Of a stretch of DNA of 48,975 bases, positions 30,557-39,508 are shown one piece after another. Location of the stretch: assembly GCA_017620235.1 (NCBI GenBank), contig JAFZQT010000016.1, forward strand, positions 1 through 48,975, given 5' to 3'. Within the stretch, counting starts at the first letter, position 1. Every line of letters begins with the position of its first letter. Source of the stretch: Butyrivibrio sp. GTDB lineage: Bacteria > Bacillota > Clostridia > Lachnospirales > Lachnospiraceae. A program made the position numbers and the translations under genes. The notes under the pieces are model-generated. The model was not told where the DNA came from, ran no database searches, and saw only the letters and a list, made by a program, of their open reading frames with translations.

Positions 30557-32044
30557 ATGATTACAAATGATAAGGGACTGGTAGGATTTAAACACAAGAT
30601 TATGGAAGAAGTCTGTAGGCTTGCGTGGAACGACGAGCTTGACGAGGAGCACAAGGAGCAACTTGTCTATAAGCTTGCGCCCGGACCAAAGCCTGTATAC
30701 AGATGCTGCGTGTACAAAGAACGCGAGATTGTGAGGCAGAGGATACGCCTTGCTTGCGGGCTTAGTACAACTTACAACGAGGACTCAAAAAATATTGTGC
30801 AGGTAATTGATCCTGCATGCGATGAGTGCCCTATCCATGCTTTTTCTGTAACTGATAATTGCCGTTTTTGTATGGGAAAAGCATGTCTTAATTCATGTAA
30901 ATTTGATGCGATTCATCCCGGAGATGTCAGGATGCACATTGATCAGGCGAAATGCAAAGAATGTGGAATGTGCGCAAATGCATGTCCGTATGGGGCGATC
31001 GTTCATCTGGAGCGCCCTTGCCACAAGGCATGCCCTGTAGGCGCTATCACTTATGATGAAAATGGATATTGCAAGATCGACGAGAGTAAGTGTATTCAGT
31101 GCGGTCATTGTATCCATAATTGTCCTTTCGGAGCAATCAGCTCCAAGACATTCCTTGTTCAGATAATAGAAGCCATCAAGGCGGGAAAAGAAGTCATAGC
31201 TATGTGTGCGCCTGCTACAGAGGGACAGTTTGGTGAAGATATTTCCATGGCTTCTGTGAAGAACGCGCTGGTAAAACTCGGTTTTGCAGATATGGTCGAA
31301 GTTGGTCTCGGCGGCGATATGACGGCTGCTTATGAGTCAAAAGAGTGGGCAGAAGCGTACGCAGAGGGCAAAAAAATGACCACATCATGTTGTCCTGCTT
31401 TTATCAACATGCTTAAAAAGCACTTCCCTGAGCAGTTTGAAAATAACATGTCATCGACGGTTTCGCCTATGTGCGCAATATCAAGATATCTTAAGGCAAC
31501 ACGTCCCGGATGTGTTACAGTATTTGTTGGTCCATGTATTGCCAAGAAATCCGAGGCACAGGACGAAAGCGTTCCCGATAATGCAGATTACGTAGTTACA
31601 TACGGAGAGCTTAGAGCTCTTATGAGGTCAAAAGATATTGATTTTGAACCAGTAACCGATGAATATCAGGAGTCTTCTATCTGGGGCAAACGCTTTGCTA
31701 CAAGCGGAGGCGTTGCCAATGCGGTTATTGAATGTATGAAGGAGAGAGGCGAAGATGTAAGTAATCTGAAGCTTCATAAGGTTGCCGGTGGAAACGAGTG
31801 TAAAAAAGCTCTTCTGCTCCTAAAGGCAGGAAAATTCACTGATGACTTTATCGAAGGAATGGTTTGCCCCGGCGGATGTGTCGGCGGACCTTCCAAACAC
31901 AAAACTGAGGTCGAGATTACCAAAGCCAGAGAAGCTCTGCTTTCCAAGGCGGATGACAGAAGAGTGCTTGAAAACCTCAAAAAATATCCTATGGATAAAT
32001 TCTCGATGCACCGTGACGGCGAGAAAATCGATCTTCCGGATTGA
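30557..32044 (+). CDS. Monomeric [FeFe]-hydrogenase-like protein (group B type)
   Basis: The 495-residue protein has ferredoxin-like clusters in the first 200 residues (CDECP, CRFCMGKACLNSC, CKECGMCANACPYGA, CIQCGHCIHNCPFGA). The H-cluster domain then shows L1 TTSCCPAFIN, L2 FVGPCIAKKSEA and L3 GMVCPGGCVGGPSKH. Classical group A enzymes have TSCCPGW and MPCxxKK; Ala-Phe in L1 fits the group B family. All four H-cluster Cys appear present. It would evolve or take up H2 with ferredoxin, but no maturation genes (hydE, hydF, hydG) are nearby. The gene is monocistronic, with a TATAAT at 30523-30528. Confidence 0.82.
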   Translation: MITNDKGLVGFKHKIMEEVCRLAWNDELDEEHKEQLVYKLAPGPKPVYRCCVYKEREIVRQRIRLACGLSTTYNEDSKNIVQVIDPACDECPIHAFSVTDNCRFCMGKACLNSCKFDAIHPGDVRMHIDQAKCKECGMCANACPYGAIVHLERPCHKACPVGAITYDENGYCKIDESKCIQCGHCIHNCPFGAISSKTFLVQIIEAIKAGKEVIAMCAPATEGQFGEDISMASVKNALVKLGFADMVEVGLGGDMTAAYESKEWAEAYAEGKKMTTSCCPAFINMLKKHFPEQFENNMSSTVSPMCAISRYLKATRPGCVTVFVGPCIAKKSEAQDESVPDNADYVVTYGELRALMRSKDIDFEPVTDEYQESSIWGKRFATSGGVANAVIECMKERGEDVSNLKLHKVAGGNECKKALLLLKAGKFTDDFIEGMVCPGGCVGGPSKHKTEVEITKAREALLSKADDRRVLENLKKYPMDKFSMHRDGEKIDLPD

Positions 32045-32084
32045 TCGAGCACTGAAAGAATGTTTATAGATCTTTAAAATAAAA

Positions 32085-32118
32085 ATGCCGAGTTATGCAA
32101 TAATCGCATAACCCGGCA
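32085..32118. terminator. Bidirectional terminator between hydrogenase and membrane protein
   Basis: ATGCCG-GTTATGC pairs with GCATAAC-CGGCAT over a short A/T loop. ATATATTTT follows on the plus strand and TTTTTATTTT on the minus strand. Confidence 0.85.
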
Positions 32119-32137
32119 TATATTTTGTCCATAAATC

Positions 32138-32917
32138 TTAGGCTTTATCAGCACTTTCTACAGCTTCATCCTGTTTAATAACAAGTTTGTCTATGTTCAG
32201 TGCGGTTGAAGCAAATATAGTCTTTACGATCCACACAAGCAGAACGAATACAAGCAAAGGAATAACGCATGCCGTTACGATCATTACGGCAAGAGACTCG
32301 AGCATGTTCTTGAGGAAGTTCGATACCTTGTCTATTGTGCCTGTGGTGATTGTTGTCAGGTCGCTCAGAACTCCTGTGTCAGAGTCGCCTTCGATATCGA
32401 GATCGTTGTACTCCTGAATTGTAGATTCAACTTTTGCAGACTGAGTCTGGTAAACCTTGTCAGAAAGCCATATGCTTGAAGGAACGATCAAAAAGATAAT
32501 GATACCAAGGATTCCGATTCTTGTTGCCATATCCGACAGGCTCTTTTTCTTAAGGAGGATAGCTCCGCAGAGAAGGAGACACGTAGCGGGAATGAGCACT
32601 GAGAATGAAACATATCCGGTCAGTGTTATCATGAATTTCTCAAGATAAAGAGCACTCAATATCAAAAGAAAATACGATGCAAGATCGGCAAGCTGCTCGG
32701 AAATAGGTGTGCACAGATCTCCGGGAAGCAGCGATAAAGTTGCTGATGCAGCAGCGGCGCCGCCTGAGAGTTTCATGACCGTTGCGATCTTTGCGTCTGT
32801 CTGTTCAATAGAATGTTTGTGATTAGCGGGATTTGCTGCTGTCGGAGCAATCTTTGTAAGAGAGATCACTGCGATGAGCAGTAGTATCACGATTGTAGTT
32901 ATCTTTTTCAAATTCAT
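32138..32917 (-). CDS. Multi-pass membrane protein of unknown function
   Basis: About 259 residues. The first segment (KKITTIVILLLIAVISL) looks like a signal or anchor. Further hydrophobic segments start at SYFLLILSALYLEKFMITLT, VLIPATCLLLCGAILL, IGILGIIIFLIVPSSIWL and LAVMIVTACVIPLLVFVLLV. Between the last two is a region that may form a coiled coil (VYQTQSAKVESTIQEYNDLD). No family recognised. It is encoded 14 bases after the DUF4230 gene on the same strand and likely works with it. I prefer the ATG at 32917 because AGGGG then sits at a proper distance. Confidence 0.65.
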   Translation of the reverse strand: MNLKKITTIVILLLIAVISLTKIAPTAANPANHKHSIEQTDAKIATVMKLSGGAAAASATLSLLPGDLCTPISEQLADLASYFLLILSALYLEKFMITLTGYVSFSVLIPATCLLLCGAILLKKKSLSDMATRIGILGIIIFLIVPSSIWLSDKVYQTQSAKVESTIQEYNDLDIEGDSDTGVLSDLTTITTGTIDKVSNFLKNMLESLAVMIVTACVIPLLVFVLLVWIVKTIFASTALNIDKLVIKQDEAVESADKA

Positions 32918-32931
32918 ATAATTCATCCCCT

Positions 32932-33594
32932 TTATTTAAACTCAATCTGGTACTTGGATGCTTCGGGCAAGCTGTTTACAAAGTTTTCGATAATAGTCTT
33001 TGCCTGCGCATCGGATTTTTCAAGAATCCCGTTTGCAAGAGCCTTTTCTTTTGCGGCAGCTTCAAACTTAGCGAGTGAAGTGTTGTAATCTTCAAGCTTT
33101 AAAGGATTCCACAAAGAATCTTTTTCCGAATAGATCTTGAATGTATCCTTATCGATATTTACGGAAAAAATCTCTGAGTCGGGAATATCGATCGTCATAG
33201 TCTTGGCTTCATCATCCTTGGTTATGGCGATTTTCTCAAAGTCCACACCTGCGGTGACAGCTCCGTCATAACTGTATAAAAATTCGGACGAAGAAGTGAT
33301 GAACTTCATGATCGTCTTTTCCTTGGTATATTTTTCAACCTGAGTAAAGTAGTATTCCTGCGTTATGAGCGTTCCCATATTCGCGATGCCTTCGCGGATC
33401 GTCTCGGTGTTGACCGTTACGAGAACCTTCGCGTTGTCCTTTTTAACAGTGTTTTCTGTCGCAGCTATATCGGCGAGACTGGGCTCAGCCGGAGCGTTGC
33501 GCTTGTAATCGGTTAAAAGAATTATCATAGCAATCACGGCAATAACGATCACGCCAAGATACAATTTGTTTTTATTTTTTTGGAAAAACTCCAT
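32932..33594 (-). CDS. DUF4230 membrane-anchored protein
   Basis: About 220 residues: one N-terminal membrane segment (KLYLGVIVIAVIAMIILLTD), then an external domain with NMGTLITQEYYFTQVEKYTK and YSYDGAVTAGVDFEKIAI, followed by MTIDIPDSEIFSVNIDKDTF. The 'xxLxTxEYxFT...G.V.AGVDL.KI...' pattern is that of DUF4230, of unknown function. I use ATG 33594 because GGAGG lies between it and the upstream ATG 33609. It is the first gene of a two-gene unit with the multi-pass membrane protein. Confidence 0.78.
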   Translation of the reverse strand: MEFFQKNKNKLYLGVIVIAVIAMIILLTDYKRNAPAEPSLADIAATENTVKKDNAKVLVTVNTETIREGIANMGTLITQEYYFTQVEKYTKEKTIMKFITSSSEFLYSYDGAVTAGVDFEKIAITKDDEAKTMTIDIPDSEIFSVNIDKDTFKIYSEKDSLWNPLKLEDYNTSLAKFEAAAKEKALANGILEKSDAQAKTIIENFVNSLPEASKYQIEFK

Positions 33595-33760
33595 ACGTAA
33601 ACCTCCCATTTAAAAAGAAAACATATAAGACAATTTTACCATTAAGTAGCCCAGATTGTCAGTATTTGGTGCAAGTATACATGCTTGTGGGCTTTGTAAG
33701 ATTGAGTTAAAATGATGCGGTTGGAATATATGTAATTATCCGGAAGGAAATAGAAATAAA

Positions 33761-34681
33761 ATGAGCGTTTGGGTAGTAATGCAGCAGATGGGGATGATAG
33801 TTATCCTCGTTTCAATCGGAGTATATCTTTATAAAAAAGGAGTTGTGGACAACACAGTTTCAAAGCAATTGTCGGTAATTGTCATGGATATATGCAATCC
33901 TGCGCTCATTCTGGCTTCAATCCTTACGGGAAATATTGATATAAGCCATAAGGTTTTGTTGGAGGCGGTGCTTCTCGGTGCCGTGTTCTACTTGTTCCTT
34001 ACGGTATTTGGAGCTCTTTTCCCGGTTCTGGTAGGTGTAATAAAGGAAAAAAGAAGATTTTACAATCTCATGGTTGTCTACACAAATGTAGGCTTCATCG
34101 GAATACCCGTTGCAAGGGCGATTCTTCCGGATAAAGCGATAATATACGTCATCGTATGTAATATAATGTACAGCCTTCTTTTTTACACGCATGGAATCAC
34201 TGTGCTCAGCAATGGAAAAGAGAAGATGAATATTAAAAAAGCTATGAGCCCCGGTACTATAATGGCGCTCCTTAGCCTTGTTGTATGCTGGTTTAAGATA
34301 ACACCGCCGCCGATCGTGACGAACAGCGTCAGCTATATCGGTAATGCGACGGTCTTTTTGTCTATGACGCTTTTGGGCGTGGCTATAGCGAGATCCGGAG
34401 TCAGAAATGGGTTCAAAGATCTCAGAATATGGGGATATATTGCGCTTAGAATGGTGCTTCTTCCCATCGCAATGTTTTATATTTTAAGGGCAATCGGATG
34501 CGACGAAGTGACTGTGCTTGGTTTTTGTCTGATGGCAACTATGCCTGTCGGAAATCTTCCGCTTATTCAGTCGGAAAAGATCGGTGAAGATACCGAGATT
34601 CTTTCGGGTGCGATAACGGTTACAACGATTGTTTCCATGGTCACGATCACGGCTCTTATGATTCTTTTTACCACTCTGTAA
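33761..34681 (+). CDS. AEC-family (auxin efflux carrier-like) transporter
   Basis: The 306-residue protein has about ten hydrophobic segments. It shows the typical MDICNPALILASIL motif in segment 2, NVGFIGIPVARAIL in segment 4 and ATMPVGNLPLI in the second half, where broken helices cross. Bacterial members carry malate, malonate or other dicarboxylates; the substrate here is unknown. GGAAGG precedes the ATG. The gene seems monocistronic. Confidence 0.87.
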   Translation: MSVWVVMQQMGMIVILVSIGVYLYKKGVVDNTVSKQLSVIVMDICNPALILASILTGNIDISHKVLLEAVLLGAVFYLFLTVFGALFPVLVGVIKEKRRFYNLMVVYTNVGFIGIPVARAILPDKAIIYVIVCNIMYSLLFYTHGITVLSNGKEKMNIKKAMSPGTIMALLSLVVCWFKITPPPIVTNSVSYIGNATVFLSMTLLGVAIARSGVRNGFKDLRIWGYIALRMVLLPIAMFYILRAIGCDEVTVLGFCLMATMPVGNLPLIQSEKIGEDTEILSGAITVTTIVSMVTITALMILFTTL

Positions 34682-34843
34682 TAAATTATCAAAATTTCGG
34701 TAGGAATTTATAAAAAGTTAATGAATTAACGTCTACGACATGCGTATTATTGCGCACAAAATGGTATGATAGGATATATACCTTCTTAGATAGTTATTTG
34801 GTTTTTGATGAGGTCATTTCTTCAGTTTACAAGGAGGCTGGGA

Positions 34844-36886
34844 ATGAAAAAGATTAATGACTTAAAGATCTATATTAAGATGAGTCTTGTAATAGGTCTA
34901 GTTATCCTGATCGGACTTGGAACCATCTACGGTATAATCAATTCTCGTACCAGATCTATTATGAGAAAACAGACAGAGGTTCGCCTTTCTGAGGTTACAG
35001 AGAGCCGTGCTGTCGTAATCGATGAATACTTCTCGGATCTGCAAAGATACAGCGATACATTTGCCAGACTTCCTGAAGTAGTCAAAATGATGCAGAATGT
35101 CAATGATTCCGCAATTCAGAAAGAAGTACAGAGTGTACTTGAGAGTTATGTTTCAACCCGCCCTGATATTGAGAGTATGTATGTTGCGGATGATGACACA
35201 AAAGTATTCGTTCACACAGATCCTTCCTTTAACGGACAAATAGCAAATGCAGAAATGGCCGGATTTGCACAGACGATAGAAGAAGCCGGTGGCTCAATGG
35301 TTGCGGGTATCGTTCTTTCTCCTGCGAGCAACCTCAATGTTGCGATGGTATTTTCAAATGTGCATGATGCATCCGGAAAGCCCATTGGCTATGTCGGAGC
35401 ATGTACATATGTTGAGGAACTTCAGAACAAAGTAGTCGGAATGAGCTGCGAAGGTCTTGATCAGGCTGAGATGTATCTGATAAGTACAAGAGAGAACACA
35501 TACGTGTTTGCACCGGATGATGCTCTTCGCGGAGTGACAGTTGAAGATGAGGCACAGCTTAAAGCTATTGAAAAAATCGCTGAGGCTCCCGATGGATTCT
35601 TTTCACAAACAACAAAAGGAAAAGGCAAATCTGTTATTTCATACAGAAGTATTCCTGCTTTGAGCATGGCATTTATTGTTTCTGATCCTGAAAAGGATTT
35701 CATGAAGGACATAAATTCACTAAGTAGTTCAATCCTCATAATGACAATCATAGTATTTGCCATCTCGCTTGTTGCGGTTGTTCTTATAGCGAAGGCTATT
35801 TCAAAGGACATTACCGGAGTAACGAATGTTATTACAGATCTTGGAACCTTGGATATTACCAAGACACAGGCACTTGATAAATATAATGGAAGAAGCGATG
35901 AGGTTGGACTTATTGCAGAGGCAACAAAGAAGCTGTCCGGAGCAGTTGAAAAGACAATCAGGTCGCTGCGGCAGCTATCCGGAGACCTTCAGAGCGGTTC
36001 AGGCAAGCTGCGTGAGAATTCCGAATCAACGCTTGAGTCTATCGGACAGGTAGATATCGCGGTTCATGATATTGCGCAGAGTGCAACAAACCAGTCTGAC
36101 GAGACCAAGAATGCTACCGATTCCGTAAAAGAGATCGGGGTTATGGTGGAAGAAACCAAGGAAAAGACAATGCAGCTTAAGGAAGCTTCACAGTCGATGC
36201 AGGAATCTTCAAAGAAAGCCGGAGAGATTCTCAAAGAACTTGGCGAAGTTAATGAAAAGACTAAAGCTGCCGTTGATGCGATGTATGATCAGACTGCACA
36301 GACGAGTCATTCTGCGGATCAGATCTCTAAAGCATCTGAACTTATTGCATCTATCGCTACTCAGACCAATCTTTTGTCACTTAATGCTTCAATCGAGGCT
36401 GCCAGAGCAGGAGATGCCGGAAGAGGATTTGCGGTTGTTGCAGGTGAGATTGGATCGCTCGCATCCCAGACTGCAGATACAACAAAGGAAATTAACGATA
36501 TTATCCAGCAGCTTATAGATAATTCAAAGAGATCTATAGAGGCTATGGATGAAGTTAAGAAGATAATTGACATGCAGAATGAGTATGTTCAGCAGACAAG
36601 AGAAATCTTCGGATCTGTTGAGGGCGAGATCAGTAATAATCTCGAGAGTATTGATGAGATTTCCACGACTGTACAGAGACTTGATAATGTCCGCAGTAAC
36701 GTTGTAAGTGTTGTAGAATCTCTTTCAAGCATTGCTGAGACGAATGCAGCAACAACGCAGGAAACAAGTGCATCAACATCTGTTGTAAGCAATATGATGG
36801 AAGAAGTATCGACTATTGCAACGCAGATCTCTGATATCGCCGACGGAGTGAAGAGAGATATCGATGTATTTAAGATTTCTGAATGA
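34844..36886 (+). CDS. Methyl-accepting chemotaxis protein
   Basis: The 680-residue receptor has two membrane segments: about 12-32 ([20 protein letters not shown]) and about 300-322 ([20 protein letters not shown]). Between them is a dCache-type sensor with FARLPEVV and a [19 protein letters not shown] stretch. A weak HAMP-like region follows ([20 protein letters not shown]). The signalling hairpin tip reads [20 protein letters not shown], then [11 protein letters not shown], the highly conserved CheA/CheW contact. AAGGAGG supports ATG 34844. The ligand is unknown. A 14-base palindrome, GTTAATGAATTAAC, at 34717-34730 may be an operator. Confidence 0.93.
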   Translation: MKKINDLKIYIKMSLVIGLVILIGLGTIYGIINSRTRSIMRKQTEVRLSEVTESRAVVIDEYFSDLQRYSDTFARLPEVVKMMQNVNDSAIQKEVQSVLESYVSTRPDIESMYVADDDTKVFVHTDPSFNGQIANAEMAGFAQTIEEAGGSMVAGIVLSPASNLNVAMVFSNVHDASGKPIGYVGACTYVEELQNKVVGMSCEGLDQAEMYLISTRENTYVFAPDDALRGVTVEDEAQLKAIEKIAEAPDGFFSQTTKGKGKSVISYRSIPALSMAFIVSDPEKDFMKDINSLSSSILIMTIIVFAISLVAVVLIAKAISKDITGVTNVITDLGTLDITKTQALDKYNGRSDEVGLIAEATKKLSGAVEKTIRSLRQLSGDLQSGSGKLRENSESTLESIGQVDIAVHDIAQSATNQSDETKNATDSVKEIGVMVEETKEKTMQLKEASQSMQESSKKAGEILKELGEVNEKTKAAVDAMYDQTAQTSHSADQISKASELIASIATQTNLLSLNASIEAARAGDAGRGFAVVAGEIGSLASQTADTTKEINDIIQQLIDNSKRSIEAMDEVKKIIDMQNEYVQQTREIFGSVEGEISNNLESIDEISTTVQRLDNVRSNVVSVVESLSSIAETNAATTQETSASTSVVSNMMEEVSTIATQISDIADGVKRDIDVFKISE

Positions 36887-36908
36887 CATTATGAAAAAGA
36901 TAATATAA

Positions 36909-36956
36909 AATAAGTATGGGCGGTATCGAATAAGTGCGGTGCCGCTCATTCTTATT
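36909..36956 (+). terminator. Probable terminator after chemotaxis receptor
   Basis: AATAAG-ATG-GCGG pairs with CCGC-CAT-CTTATT around a loop of 18 bases; a short T stretch follows. Confidence 0.55.
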
Positions 36957-36982
36957 TGATATGTTTAAGAGGAGGGTTAAGA

Positions 36983-37564
36983 ATGAAAGTATTATTGATA
37001 AACGGCAGCAGAAGAAGCAAAGGATGCACATTTACAGCATTATCTGAGATTGAGAAAGAGCTCAATAAAAGAGATATTGAGACAGAAATCTATAATGCAG
37101 GATATAAAGTTTTCAAAGGTGAAGTAGACCTGGCAGTTCAGGAAGCAACAGAGATAGTTAAGGGTGTTGACGGAATTATTATCGGTTCACCCGTTTACTA
37201 TGCAAGCCCTACAGGTGAAATTCTTATGTTCCTCGACAGATTGTTCTGGAATGCGGAGGAATATCTTAGATTCAAACCTGCGGCAACTATCGCATCGGCA
37301 AGAAGAGCAGGAACTACAGCAACTCTGGACGTTCTTAATAAGTATCCTCTTTTTGCAAACATGCCTCTTATTTCTTCAAGATATTGGAACATGGTTCACG
37401 GAAGCAAGCCGGAGGATGTTATGCGTGATTCAGAGGGACTTCAGATCATGCGCGCTCTCGGAAAGAACATGGCGTGGGTTCTTAAGAGCATAGAAGCAGG
37501 AAAAAATGCAGGCGTTGAGCAGCCTGTAGCAGAAGATAAAGTATTTACAAACTTTATCAGGTGA
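36983..37564 (+). CDS. NADPH-dependent FMN reductase/iron-sulfur flavoprotein-like oxidoreductase
   Basis: The 193-residue protein opens MKVLLINGSRRSKGCTFTAL, the flavodoxin-fold phosphate loop of the NADPH_red family. IIIGSPVYYASPTGEILMFL is the second FMN loop. ASARRAGTTATLDVL stands where a third FMN loop is expected; no 4Fe-4S Cys set is present. It reduces flavins, quinones or azo compounds in related species. GGAGGG supports ATG 36983. Its last codons (FTNFIR stop) are repeated with synonymous changes at 38639-38659, on the far side of the Abi_2 gene. Confidence 0.87.
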   Translation: MKVLLINGSRRSKGCTFTALSEIEKELNKRDIETEIYNAGYKVFKGEVDLAVQEATEIVKGVDGIIIGSPVYYASPTGEILMFLDRLFWNAEEYLRFKPAATIASARRAGTTATLDVLNKYPLFANMPLISSRYWNMVHGSKPEDVMRDSEGLQIMRALGKNMAWVLKSIEAGKNAGVEQPVAEDKVFTNFIR

Positions 37565-37601
37565 GAAGGGCGATATAATCATAAGAATAAGTATGATGAA
37601 G

Positions 37602-37629
37602 TTGAAAAATAAGTAAAACATGTTATACT
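37602..37629 (+). promoter_or_regulatory. Promoter of Abi_2-associated RNA
   Basis: TTGAAA (37602-37607), 16 bases, TATACT (37624-37629). The predicted start near 37636 leaves a compact RNA of about 62 bases ending at the T run before the Abi_2 gene. Confidence 0.6.
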
Positions 37630-37635
37630 GTGTAT

Positions 37636-37697
37636 AACAGAGTTGCCAGGTGCGAATAACACTTGGGACCAAGCCGAGCGTTGAGCTTGGCTTTTTT
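37636..37697 (+). ncRNA. Small structured RNA upstream of Abi_2 gene (AbiF-RNA-like position)
   Basis: Two hairpins lie in tandem: CCAGGTG (37646-37652) with CACTTGG (37660-37666, one G-U pair), then CCAAGC (37669-37674) with GCTTGG (37685-37690) and six T (37692-37697). A promoter is just upstream and the Abi_2 gene starts 16 bases after the T run. A structured RNA named the AbiF RNA motif is described upstream of abiF-type genes. The position and two-hairpin-plus-terminator plan agree, but I could not compare with its covariance model. It may be a trans-acting antitoxin RNA or an attenuator. Confidence 0.55.
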
Positions 37698-37713
37698 ACT
37701 TTATGGAGTTTAT

Positions 37714-38601
37714 ATGAATTTAAAGAAACCATACACATTAGATGAGCAGATTAAAAAAATAAGGGATCATGGCGTAGTAATACTAGATGAGTCATTTGCG
37801 AAGAATGTATTGCAGAAGATTAGTTATTATAGGTTGTCAGGGTACATGTTACAATATAGGCTTTCTGCAGATAGCCATGAAATGGAAAAAGGTGTATGTT
37901 TTGAGGACATTTATAAGATATATTGCTTTGATGAAGAAATAAGATCTTTACTGCGACAGTATATTGAGAAGGCGGAGTTTTTCTATAAAGGGCTGATAGG
38001 AAATAAGTTTGCGGAGCTTAAGTGTCATATTCAGCCGTATGATCAACATTATGATATAAATAACTATTATGACAAAACTGGAATTACAAAGACTTTGACT
38101 AATTTTAGTAAGGAGAAATCATATTATAAAGATAGCGCTATAGTGAAGCATCATTTAAATAAATATGGGGATAAAATGCCAATATGGGTAATGATGGAAC
38201 TAATGACATGTTCAAGCGTTTCACTTTTTTATCATGCTTTGTATTTGTCGGATAAAAAAGATATTGCAGCGCAAGTTGGCATAAGTGTTGCAACATTAGA
38301 GAACCACTTGCATGCATTATCTGTGATCAGGAATAAATGTTCCCATGGAGTGAGATTATATAATTCTTCTATCAATCCTCCTGTAAGATTCAATAAGAGT
38401 TTTTTGAGAAATAATCCGTCAATAAAAAATGATTCGCTATTTGCGTATGTTTTAATGTTGGTTAAGAGATTGCCTTCTGATGACGAAAGAAAACAATTTT
38501 TGGATAGTCTTGATCATATAATGAGGAAGTACAAAGAAGATATAGACTGGAACCTTATTGGCTTCCCTAAGAACTATATGGAGTTGATGCCTATAGTTTG
38601 A
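37714..38601 (+). CDS. Abi_2 family protein (AbiD/AbiF), HEPN-type abortive infection gene
   Basis: The 295-residue protein starts MNLKKPYTLDEQIKKIRDHG, the usual Abi_2 opening (KP..(T/S)..eQi..L...G). YYRLSGYMLQYR and EEIRSLLRQYIEKAEFFYKG are the next conserved blocks. PIWVMMELMTCSSVSLFYHA is typical of the middle. VIRNKCSHGVRLYN contains RxxxxH, the HEPN RNase active-site motif. Family members stop phage growth by RNA cleavage. GGAG (37705-37708) supports the ATG. Its base use is more A/T-rich than its neighbours, consistent with transfer. A small RNA lies directly upstream. Confidence 0.88.
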   Translation: MNLKKPYTLDEQIKKIRDHGVVILDESFAKNVLQKISYYRLSGYMLQYRLSADSHEMEKGVCFEDIYKIYCFDEEIRSLLRQYIEKAEFFYKGLIGNKFAELKCHIQPYDQHYDINNYYDKTGITKTLTNFSKEKSYYKDSAIVKHHLNKYGDKMPIWVMMELMTCSSVSLFYHALYLSDKKDIAAQVGISVATLENHLHALSVIRNKCSHGVRLYNSSINPPVRFNKSFLRNNPSIKNDSLFAYVLMLVKRLPSDDERKQFLDSLDHIMRKYKEDIDWNLIGFPKNYMELMPIV

Positions 38602-38626
38602 AATACTAAAGAGTGGAAATTTTAAG

Positions 38627-38659
38627 GAAGATATAGGATTTACGAATTTTATCAGGTAA
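38627..38659 (+). pseudogene. Remnant of a flavin reductase 3' end (insertion scar)
   Basis: Read in frame, these bases give EDIGFTNFIR and a stop, against EDKVFTNFIR and a stop at the end of the reductase gene (37534-37564). At 38639-38659 the DNA matches 18 of 21 bases, and the three differences (ACA/ACG, AAC/AAT, TGA/TAA) are synonymous. This is diverged coding sequence, not a simple target duplication. It also supplies the AGG that precedes the next gene's ATG. Confidence 0.6.
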
Positions 38660-38665
38660 AAGATT

Positions 38666-39466
38666 ATGGAGCATAAAACAGTCAGTGGAGTTGGCGGAGA
38701 AGTACATTATTGGATATCAAAGCCAGAAGACGTATCAAAAGGTGCAATAGTTTTTACGCATGGTTTAACGGCGAACCATACGATGTTCGAAAAGCAGATT
38801 GAGTATTTTCAAGATGAATATACGTTGATTACATGGGATGTTCCGTTGCATGGTCAGTCTATTCCGTACGAGAATTTTTCTTATGAAAATACTGCGATAG
38901 ATCTGAATAAGATAGTGGAACAGGAGAACTTGGAAAAAGTTTGCCTTGTTGGAATGTCTATGGGAGGCTATCCCTCTCAGGTGTTTGCACATTTATATCC
39001 GGAGAAAGTGCAATGCTTTATTGCGCTTGATACGACACCATTCGGAACGGAGTACTATTCTCAATCAGATCTTTGGTGGCTTTCCAAAGTTAAGACAATG
39101 GCGAAAATGTTTACAGACAAGACGCTTCGTAAGAGTATGGCAAAATCTATTTCTACTACGGACTATTCCTACAACAAGATGATAGAGATATTGGCGTCGT
39201 CATCTAAAGAGCAGATCATCGAGCAGATGGACGTCGCATACGGGAAGTTTGCGCAGGAAAATAAAGATCTAGATATATCTTGTCCTGTGCTTATCCTGCT
39301 TGGAGATAAAGATAAAACCGGTAAAGTAAAACAGTATTGCATTAAATGGGCGGAAAAAACAGGCTATCCCTTGCATATCATAAAAGGAGCCGCTCATTTT
39401 TCTAATGGAGATAAACCGGAAGAAGTTAATGCAGAGATAGAGCAGTTTATTGGGAGCGTGAAATAA
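38666..39466 (+). CDS. Alpha/beta hydrolase
   Basis: The 266-residue protein contains IVFTHGLTANHTMFEKQIEY (oxyanion HG), then TWDVPLHGQS, the nucleophile elbow in VGMSMGGYPSQVFA (GxSxG), the acid in PVLILLGDKDKT, and the final His in IKGAAHFSNGDKPEEV. The triad Ser-Asp-His is therefore complete. The class includes esterases, lipases and C-C hydrolases; the substrate is unknown. There is no signal peptide. The ribosome site is weak and overlaps the reductase remnant, which suggests that this gene originally followed the reductase directly. Confidence 0.87.
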   Translation: MEHKTVSGVGGEVHYWISKPEDVSKGAIVFTHGLTANHTMFEKQIEYFQDEYTLITWDVPLHGQSIPYENFSYENTAIDLNKIVEQENLEKVCLVGMSMGGYPSQVFAHLYPEKVQCFIALDTTPFGTEYYSQSDLWWLSKVKTMAKMFTDKTLRKSMAKSISTTDYSYNKMIEILASSSKEQIIEQMDVAYGKFAQENKDLDISCPVLILLGDKDKTGKVKQYCIKWAEKTGYPLHIIKGAAHFSNGDKPEEVNAEIEQFIGSVK

Positions 39467-39508
39467 TAAGCGAGAATATGACAGCTAGTGTAGACTGAGG
39501 GGAAGATA

